Below are positions 58,806 to 64,000 of a DNA stretch of 64,000 nt, one piece after another. Below the pieces are notes generated by a model. That model did no database searches, was not told the origin of the DNA, and saw only the letters and a list, made by a program, of their open reading frames with translations. Origin of the DNA: VAXT01 sp963850415 (GTDB lineage Bacteria; Actinomycetota; Thermoleophilia; Gaiellales; Gaiellaceae). The stretch spans positions 1,178,001-1,242,000 of the forward strand of contig CAWKLE010000003.1 in assembly GCA_963850415.1 (NCBI GenBank). Reading direction: 5' to 3'. Within the stretch, counting starts at the first letter, position 1. Each line of letters opens with the position of its first letter. The position numbers and the translations under genes are program-made.

Positions 58806-59859
58806 CCCGGGCGCGGCGACAGCCTGGGTCGCCTCGCTCAGTCCCTGGCCCGAGAAGTTCGGGCTCGACGGTATGCGGTCGCTCCTCGCGCGGCTCGGCG
58901 ATCCGCAGGACTCGTATCCCGCGGTGCACGTCGTCGGCACGAACGGGAAGTCGACCGCCACCCGAACGATCGCCGAGCTTCTTCGGAGCGAGGGCGTACG
59001 CGCGGGCGCGTACACCTCGCCGCACGTCGCCGGCTGGCACGAGCGGTTGAATTGTGACGAGGCAGGCTTCGAGCGGGCCGTCGCGCGCGTCCGCGGTGCC
59101 GCGCAGGCGCTCGGGTCGACGCAGTTCGAGGTGCTGACCGCGGCCGCGCTGCTCGAGTTCGCGGAGCAGGGCGTGGACGTCGCCGTCGTCGAGGCGGGGC
59201 TCGGCGGCCGGCTCGACGCGACGAACGTCGTCGACGCCGAGGTCGTCCTGCTGACCAACGTCGCGCTGGAGCACACCGAGGTGCTCGGTGAAACGCGCGA
59301 GGAGATCGCGCACGAGAAGCTCGCCGTTGCTCATGCGGCCAGAGTAGTTGTCATGTCGGACAACACGTTCGAGGAGCTCGTGCCGGATGACGCGGCAATC
59401 GTCATCGGCGGCGCACGCCAAGCGGCCGAAGCGTTCCTCGGGCGGAGCATTGAGCACGACGTCGACGTCTCGCTGGCCGGCCGGCTCGAGCGCCGCGACG
59501 GTGAGATCCGCGACGGCGCGCACACCCCCGAGGCAGTCGACTGGCTGCTGGCGCGAATCCCGGCCCGCGATTACGTCCTCTGCGTCTCGATCCTGGAGGA
59601 GAAGCGCGTCGACGAACTGCTCGAGCGGCTCGGGCGCGCGGGCACCACCTTCGTCGCGACGAGCTCGAGCAACCCGCGTGCGCTTCCCGCCAAACAGCTC
59701 GCCGCACGCGCCGAAGCGCACTTCTCGGACGTCCACTCGGTCGCCGATCCGCGCAAGGCGCTCGCCCGCGCGCGCTCCTTCGGGCGCCCCGTCCTCGTCA
59801 CCGGCTCCCTCTATCTCCTCGCGGATCTCCACACGCGAGAGGAAGACGGTGCACGTTGA
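58789..59859 (+). CDS. folC: folylpolyglutamate synthase/dihydrofolate synthase (Mur ligase family), short
   Basis: 356 residues. P-loop VVGTNGKSTATRTIAELL, Mur-ligase block SPHVAGWHERLN, VVEAGLGGRLDATNV, and IRDGAHTPEAVDW (usually DGAHNP). It adds glutamate to folates. It is 60-80 residues shorter than typical FolC, with trimmed loops in the middle, but no motif is lost. ATG 58789 lies inside valS. Confidence 0.92.
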   Translation: MRSATSPGAATAWVASLSPWPEKFGLDGMRSLLARLGDPQDSYPAVHVVGTNGKSTATRTIAELLRSEGVRAGAYTSPHVAGWHERLNCDEAGFERAVARVRGAAQALGSTQFEVLTAAALLEFAEQGVDVAVVEAGLGGRLDATNVVDAEVVLLTNVALEHTEVLGETREEIAHEKLAVAHAARVVVMSDNTFEELVPDDAAIVIGGARQAAEAFLGRSIEHDVDVSLAGRLERRDGEIRDGAHTPEAVDWLLARIPARDYVLCVSILEEKRVDELLERLGRAGTTFVATSSSNPRALPAKQLAARAEAHFSDVHSVADPRKALARARSFGRPVLVTGSLYLLADLHTREEDGAR

Positions 59860-59969
59860 CGAAAGCTGGCGAACGGATCACCGTCTTCGCGTTCGCGGCC
59901 TTCGTCGTGCTGTTGATCGTGGGGATCGCGTTCGCTCTCGGTTACATCGTCGGGCAACTTCTCCTATAA
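59856..59969 (+). CDS. small single-TM protein (37 aa)
   Basis: TTG at 59856 overlaps the folC stop (TTGA) and opens a 37-codon frame: a short polar N-terminus, one hydrophobic helix (FAAFVVLLIVGIAFALGYIVG) and a hydrophobic tail. It is tightly placed between folC and the zinc-ribbon gene, so a coupled small membrane protein is plausible. No homologue is known to me. Confidence 0.55.
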   Translation: MTKAGERITVFAFAAFVVLLIVGIAFALGYIVGQLLL

Positions 59970-59982
59970 CGGGGTAACGAAA

Positions 59983-60528
59983 GTGAAGACAGTTCTCGCA
60001 GCGAGTGGGGATTCCGGGTTCTTCGGGACAATCCACGACTTCTTCGGCTCGGGCTCGTGGCCGGTCCTGCGGAACGTCGGGATCTTCATGGTCGTCGTCT
60101 TCTGGCTCGCGGTCGGCTACTGGGTGTTCAAGGACGCGCGGCGCCGGATCGCCGACCCGTGGCTCGTGGGGGCGGCGACGATCCTCGGGCTCGTGCCCCC
60201 GTTCGTGGGCGCGTTCGTCTACATGCTCTTCCGGCCGCCCGAGTACCTGGAGGACGTGCGCGAGCGGGAGCTCGAGATCAAGGCGATGGAGGAGAGCCTC
60301 GGCCGCGGGCGGCATCAGAGCTGCCCGGTCTGCCGCGCCGACATCGACGAGAGCTTCCTCGTCTGCCCGGTCTGCACGACGCGACTGCGCCAGGCCTGCG
60401 CGAACTGCAAGGCGCCGCTGGAGCCGCTCTGGCAGGTCTGCCCCTATTGCGAGACGCCGATCGAGTCGACGGCGCCGATCCATTTCCCTCCGCTCGAAGC
60501 CCCGCGGCAGGAAACCGGGTCCGAGTAG
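59983..60528 (+). CDS. membrane zinc-ribbon protein
   Basis: 181 residues. Two TM helices (FMVVVFWLAVGYWVF and ILGLVPPFVGAFVYMLF) precede a cytosolic C-terminal tail with four CxxC pairs: SCPVCRADI, VCPVCTTRL, ACANCKAPL and VCPYCETPI, i.e. a double zinc-ribbon. Function unknown; perhaps a membrane-bound adapter. It follows the small TM gene by 13 bp and precedes ndk by 11 bp. Confidence 0.8.
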   Translation: MKTVLAASGDSGFFGTIHDFFGSGSWPVLRNVGIFMVVVFWLAVGYWVFKDARRRIADPWLVGAATILGLVPPFVGAFVYMLFRPPEYLEDVRERELEIKAMEESLGRGRHQSCPVCRADIDESFLVCPVCTTRLRQACANCKAPLEPLWQVCPYCETPIESTAPIHFPPLEAPRQETGSE

Positions 60529-60539
60529 AGTCGCCGCCG

Positions 60540-60944
60540 ATGGCGGCTGAGCGCACACTCGTCCTGATCAAGCCCGACGCGGTGCGGCGCGGCCTGGCCG
60601 GCGAGATCCTGCGCCGCTTCGAGCTGCGCGGGCTCGAGATCCGCGAGGCGCGGCTCCTGACGGTCGATCGCCGGCTCGCCGAAGAGCACTACGCGGAGCA
60701 CGCGGAGAAGCCGTTCTTCGGCGAGCTCGTCGCGTTCATCACTTCCGGGCCGACCCTGGCGCTCGTGCTGGAAGGGGAGGGGGCGATCGCGACCGTCCGC
60801 ACGACGATGGGAGCGACGAATCCGGCCGACGCCGGCCCCGGAACGATCCGCGGCGACCTCGCGCTTTCGATGCCGGACAACCTCGTCCACGGCTCGGACT
60901 CGCCAGAGTCGGCGGCACGCGAGATCGCGCTCTGGTTTGACTGA
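60540..60944 (+). CDS. ndk: nucleoside diphosphate kinase
   Basis: 134 residues: ERTLVLIKPDAVRRGLAGEIL, FTSGPTLALVLEGEGA, ATNPADAGPGTIRGDLAL and the phosphorylated histidine in NLVHGSDSPESA. It transfers gamma-phosphate between NTPs and NDPs. The methyltransferase frame starts 8 bp before its stop. Confidence 0.96.
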   Translation: MAAERTLVLIKPDAVRRGLAGEILRRFELRGLEIREARLLTVDRRLAEEHYAEHAEKPFFGELVAFITSGPTLALVLEGEGAIATVRTTMGATNPADAGPGTIRGDLALSMPDNLVHGSDSPESAAREIALWFD

Positions 60945-61704
60945 TTACCTCGAGCGGAACCGCCGGGTCTGGACGAAGGCGAACGCTGAGTACACGGACG
61001 CGCGTTCTCTCGAGGCGTGGCGGCAGGAGGAGATCGAGTGGGGCATGTTCAGCGTCCCGGAGGCCTCGCTCGGCGTGCTCGGAGACGTATCGGGGAAGGA
61101 CGTGATCGAGCTCGGTTGCGGGACCGCGTACTTCGGCGGGTGGCTCGCGAGGCGTGGGGCTCGGGTGACCGGTGTCGATCTCACGCCCGCGCAGCTCGAG
61201 ACTGCGCGGCGGTGCCGCGAGGAGCTCGGTGTCCCGATTGAGCTGATCGAGGCGAACGCGGAGGAGGTGCCCCTGCCCGACGCGTCGTTCGACCTGGCGC
61301 TCTCGGAGTACGGCGCATCGATCTGGTGCGATCCGTATCGGTGGATCCCGGAGGCGGCCCGGCTCTTGAGGCCCGGCGGCGAGCTCGTCTTCCTGCGGAA
61401 CTCGACGTTGTGCGTGTTGTGTGCGCCCGATGATCCCGCTGGCAAGGTCGGCGAGCGGTTGCTCCGGCCGCAGTTCGGGCTGCACCGTATGGAGTGGTCC
61501 GGCGAGGACGAGGGCGTCGACTTCCAGCTTCCGCACGGCGAGTGGATCCGGCTGCTGCGTGCTGAGGGGTTCGACATCGAGGGGTTGTGGGAGCTGCAGG
61601 CTCCCGAGAGTGCGGCGACGCACGACTACTACGACTTCGTCTCGGCCGAGTGGGCGCGCCAGTGGCCGGCCGAGGAGATCTGGAAAGCCCGCAAGCGCGG
61701 GTGA
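60937..61704 (+). CDS. class I SAM-dependent methyltransferase
   Basis: 255 residues with a TTG start overlapping ndk. SAM-binding motif I VIELGCGTAYFGGWLARRGARVTGVDL, motif II/III EANAEEVPLPDASFDLALSEYG, and LLRPGGELVF. The N-terminal helix EYTDARSLEAWRQEEIEWGMF and the substrate region HRMEWSGEDEGVDFQLPHGEW suggest a small-molecule or lipid target, unidentified. It is translationally linked to ndk and maf. Confidence 0.88.
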   Translation: MTDYLERNRRVWTKANAEYTDARSLEAWRQEEIEWGMFSVPEASLGVLGDVSGKDVIELGCGTAYFGGWLARRGARVTGVDLTPAQLETARRCREELGVPIELIEANAEEVPLPDASFDLALSEYGASIWCDPYRWIPEAARLLRPGGELVFLRNSTLCVLCAPDDPAGKVGERLLRPQFGLHRMEWSGEDEGVDFQLPHGEWIRLLRAEGFDIEGLWELQAPESAATHDYYDFVSAEWARQWPAEEIWKARKRG

Positions 61705-62267
61705 GCGTCCCGCCGGCTACGCCGCTCATTCTGGCCTCCGTCTCGCCGCAGCGGCGGGCGATTCTCGAGCAGCTCGGCGTTCCGTTCGAGGTCGTTCCGC
61801 CTCGATTCGAGGAGTCGGGCGGCGATCCGGTGGAGCTTGCGGCGGGGAAGGCGCGCTCGGTCGACGGTGGCGATCGGCCCGTGCTCGGCGTCGACACCGA
61901 GGTCGTGGTCGACGGTGAGGCGCTTGGCAAGCCTGCCGATGCGGGGGCGGCCGAGGCGATGCTCGAGCGATTGTCGGGCCGGACGCACGAGGTCGTGTCA
62001 GGTCTGTGCCTGCGGACGTCTGCCTGGGAGGAGCTGCACAGCGAGACGACGCTGGTCACGGTCCGGGCGTTGACGGCCCGCGACCTGGCGCACTACGTGG
62101 GGAGCGGTGAGTGGGCGAGCCGCGCAGGCGGGTATGCGATCCAGGGCCTCGGCGCGTCGCTCGTCGAGCGCATCGAAGGCGACTACCTGAACGTCGTCGG
62201 CCTCCCGGCCGCGCTGCTCGTGCGGCTCCTGTCGCAACGCTTCCCAGGAACGTACGGCTACGGCTAA
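61701..62267 (+). CDS. maf: Maf-family nucleotide pyrophosphatase
   Basis: 188 residues: LILASVSPQRRAIL (SxxR motif), GVDTEVVVDGEALGKP (catalytic Asp), SGRTHEVVSG, and GYAIQGLGASLVERIEGDYLNVVGLP. Maf hydrolyses noncanonical nucleoside triphosphates (dTTP/UTP or m7GTP type) and is often next to mreB. The GTG start overlaps the methyltransferase stop. mreB is 0.7 kb downstream, after a RAYT insertion. Confidence 0.93.
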   Translation: MSVPPATPLILASVSPQRRAILEQLGVPFEVVPPRFEESGGDPVELAAGKARSVDGGDRPVLGVDTEVVVDGEALGKPADAGAAEAMLERLSGRTHEVVSGLCLRTSAWEELHSETTLVTVRALTARDLAHYVGSGEWASRAGGYAIQGLGASLVERIEGDYLNVVGLPAALLVRLLSQRFPGTYGYG

Positions 62268-62275
62268 TCCAGCCC

Positions 62276-62292
62276 TGTCCGGTGCCAGGCAC
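62276..62292. repeat. RAYT-associated palindrome (GTGCC-A-GGCAC), left copy
   Basis: TGTCCGGTGCCAGGCAC, adjacent to the maf stop and 24 bp before the RAYT stop. Confidence 0.7.
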
Positions 62293-62315
62293 CCGCCATG
62301 GCCGTTCGGTACAGG

Positions 62316-62774
62316 TCAGACGTCGAAGGCGAACGAGCTCTCGACGCCGTAGAAGCTGCTCCACCGCCACTCTTGGGGATGGCTGCACAGTCCCGCACGC
62401 ACCGGGTTGAAGGCGATGTATCGAGACGCGTCGACCAGATGCTCTTCGGTCTCGACGAGCCGTGAACCGAATCGACGGTCGAAGAGGTGTCCGTCGAAGC
62501 CATGGCGCTCGTTGAAGTAGCTGGCGTACACGCTGTTCAGTCGATGCATTCCCTTCGACAGGTCAGCACTAGGCGTGTCGAAGAGCAGGTGAAAGTGGTT
62601 CGTCATCAGGCAGTACTCCCTAAGGCGCCACCCGTAGCGCCGAAACGTCTGGTCCTGCAGCGCGAGGAAGAAATACCGGTCTTGATCGTCGTGGTAGATG
62701 GATTGGCGGCGGTTGCCTCGCGACGTCACGTGATAGATGCCGCCGGCGAGTTGGAGGCGCGGTGGTCGAGGCAC
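62316..62774 (-). CDS. REP-associated tyrosine transposase (RAYT), Y1_Tnp family
   Basis: 152 residues: starts PRPPRLQLAGGIYHVTSRGNRRQ, HUH in LMTNHFHLLFDTP (HFH), catalytic Tyr in HRLNSVYASYFNERHG. The start is GTG 62774. It is smaller than the copy at 29132 and of a different group (GTGCC-type palindromes on both sides). It interrupts the maf-mreB region. Confidence 0.88.
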   Translation of the reverse strand: MPRPPRLQLAGGIYHVTSRGNRRQSIYHDDQDRYFFLALQDQTFRRYGWRLREYCLMTNHFHLLFDTPSADLSKGMHRLNSVYASYFNERHGFDGHLFDRRFGSRLVETEEHLVDASRYIAFNPVRAGLCSHPQEWRWSSFYGVESSFAFDV

Positions 62775-62852
62775 CTGCCCACCGTACGAGCCACCGACTG
62801 CGCCGCCCGGCCGGGGACTCTCTAGTCGCAAACATGGTGCAGAGCAGGGACA

Positions 62853-62869
62853 TGTCCGGTGCCTGGCAC
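62853..62869. repeat. RAYT-associated palindrome (GTGCC-T-GGCAC), right copy
   Basis: TGTCCGGTGCCTGGCAC; identical to the left copy except for the central A/T base. It lies between the RAYT and mreB. Confidence 0.7.
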
Positions 62870-62936
62870 TGGGCATGGTGGTGTTGGGCCTGTCCTTCGC
62901 GGTTTTCCACAGAAGCACTACACTCGGCGCGGGACG

Positions 62937-63992
62937 ATGGGCTTCTTGGGGTACTTCAATGGCTTCGGCGGCCGCGACATGGCCGTGGACTTGGGCACCG
63001 CGAACACGCTCGTCTACGTGCGCGGGCGCGGCATCGTGCTCTCCGAGCCGTCGGTCGTCGCGATCGACCAACGCTCGGGAGAAGTCCACGCCGTCGGCGT
63101 CGAGGCGAAGCGCATGCTGGGCCGCACGCCGGGCACGATCTCAGCGATCCGCCCGCTCAAGGACGGCGTCATCGCCGACTTCGACGTCACGGAGCAGATG
63201 CTCCGCCATTTCATCCAGAAGGTCCACCAGCACCGTTTCGCCCACCCGAGAGTCGTCGTCTGCGTCCCGTCGGGCGTCACCGGAGTCGAGAAGCGAGCCG
63301 TCGAGGAAGCGACGCTCTCGGCCGGCGCCAGAGAGGCCCACCTGATCGAGGAGCCGATGGCAGCTGCGATCGGCGCGGGCCTCCCCGTGAGCGAGCCGAC
63401 CGGGAACATGATCGTCGACGTCGGCGGCGGCACCACCGAGGTCGCGGTCATCTCCCTCGGCGGCATCGTCGTCTCGCAGAGCCTCAGAGTCGGCGGCGAC
63501 GAGATGGACGAGGCGATCACGAGTCACATCAAGAAGGAGTACAAGCTCCTGATCGGCCAGCAGACGGCCGAGGAGATCAAGCTCGAGGTTGGCTCGGCCT
63601 TCCCGCTCAAGGACGAGGTGCAGGCCGAGGTCCGCGGCCGCGACATGCTGACCGGCCTCCCCAAGACCGTCGTCATCAGCTCGGACGAGGTCCGCCACGC
63701 GCTCGAGGAGCCCGTCGGCCAGATCCTGGACGCGATCCGCTCGACCCTCGACAAGACGCCGCCGGAGCTCGCCGCCGACATCATGGACCGCGGCATCGTC
63801 CTCGCGGGCGGGGGCGCGCTCCTGTCCGGCCTCGACGAGCGCCTTCGCCACGAGACGCAGATGCCGACCCAACTCGCAGAGTCCCCGCTCACCTGCGTCG
63901 CCGTCGGCTCCGGCCGCAGCCTCGAGGTGCTCGAGGTCATGCAGCGGGCCGCGAAGAACCGGTCGAAGAGCAGGAACGGCTACCGGCGCTAG
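62937..63992 (+). CDS. mreB: rod-shape-determining protein MreB (actin homologue)
   Basis: 351 residues: AVDLGTANTLVYVRGRGIVL (phosphate 1), VVCVPSGVTGVEKRAVEEA, IEEPMAAAIGAGLPVSEPTGNMIVDVGGGTTEVAVISLGG (phosphate 2), and LAGGGALLSGLDERL. It forms membrane-associated filaments that direct cell-wall synthesis. TACACT lies 12 nt before the ATG. The insert of a RAYT upstream may have moved its promoter. Confidence 0.96.
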   Translation: MGFLGYFNGFGGRDMAVDLGTANTLVYVRGRGIVLSEPSVVAIDQRSGEVHAVGVEAKRMLGRTPGTISAIRPLKDGVIADFDVTEQMLRHFIQKVHQHRFAHPRVVVCVPSGVTGVEKRAVEEATLSAGAREAHLIEEPMAAAIGAGLPVSEPTGNMIVDVGGGTTEVAVISLGGIVVSQSLRVGGDEMDEAITSHIKKEYKLLIGQQTAEEIKLEVGSAFPLKDEVQAEVRGRDMLTGLPKTVVISSDEVRHALEEPVGQILDAIRSTLDKTPPELAADIMDRGIVLAGGGALLSGLDERLRHETQMPTQLAESPLTCVAVGSGRSLEVLEVMQRAAKNRSKSRNGYRR

Positions 63993-64000
63993 ATCCTCGA

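Overview
The window is GC-rich, densely packed bacterial chromosome with many 4-8 bp start/stop overlaps, GTG starts and apparently leaderless transcripts. Gene content (MreB, ClpP/ClpX, trigger factor, MscL, IspH, a DUF1800/DUF1501 pair, CopC-CopD and CtaG, a LanC-like protein) and protein style suggest a deep-branching actinobacterium, most like Thermoleophilia (Gaiellales/Solirubrobacterales). That placement is an inference. Two genes carry single-base frameshifts, which could be real decay or assembly error.

Layout. 0-4.1 kb: a tight operon for a HAD phosphatase (partial), AcpS, NnrD/E, alanine racemase and a CCA/poly(A)-polymerase-type nucleotidyltransferase. 4.2-8.1 kb: redoxin, thioredoxin-fold protein, SDR, FabI, MscL, BNR propeller. 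8.3-10.3 kb: a polytopic membrane protein and a peroxiredoxin whose catalytic cysteine codon is an in-frame TGA followed by a SECIS-like hairpin, a probable selenoprotein. 10.5-19.6 kb: small accessory genes (GNAT, ArsR-SRPBCC, cupin, DHFR-like, two serine hydrolases), an ECF sigma factor with a membrane propeller partner, and a YbdK-type ligase. 19.5-25.9 kb: DUF1800-DUF1501-cupredoxin operon, CRP-like protein, NUDIX, lipid kinase, heme-oxygenase-fold protein, DUF2231, thioredoxin. 26-31.2 kb: divergent IleS, a RAYT transposase with its palindromes, Tag, IspH. 31.5-37.1 kb: a giant multi-GAF histidine kinase with a receiver, a CAP protein, an EamA exporter. 37.2-44.8 kb: five tRNA genes, a copper/cytochrome-oxidase assembly operon, an HTH/LAGLIDADG-like protein, AI-2E transporter, CAP protein, 2-hydroxyacid dehydrogenase. 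44.8-51 kb: a secreted GH18-polyproline-GH5 enzyme with a structured leader and upstream ORF, a GFA-TPR fusion, a frameshifted LanC-like gene. 51-64 kb: housekeeping genes tig-clpP-clpX, MFS, valS-folC-small TM protein-zinc ribbon-ndk-methyltransferase-maf, a second RAYT and mreB.

The most notable things are: (1) the TGA-containing peroxiredoxin; (2) a roughly 130-bp element present three times, twice abutting tRNA 3' ends, whose stems differ by compensatory changes, so it looks like a conserved structured RNA or DNA hairpin not explained by any gene; (3) a second 47-bp hairpin family after clpX and after tRNA-Leu; (4) both RAYT transposases flanked by their own palindromes; (5) a recurring TAnnnT hexamer 6-10 nt before start codons, indicating widespread leaderless transcription.
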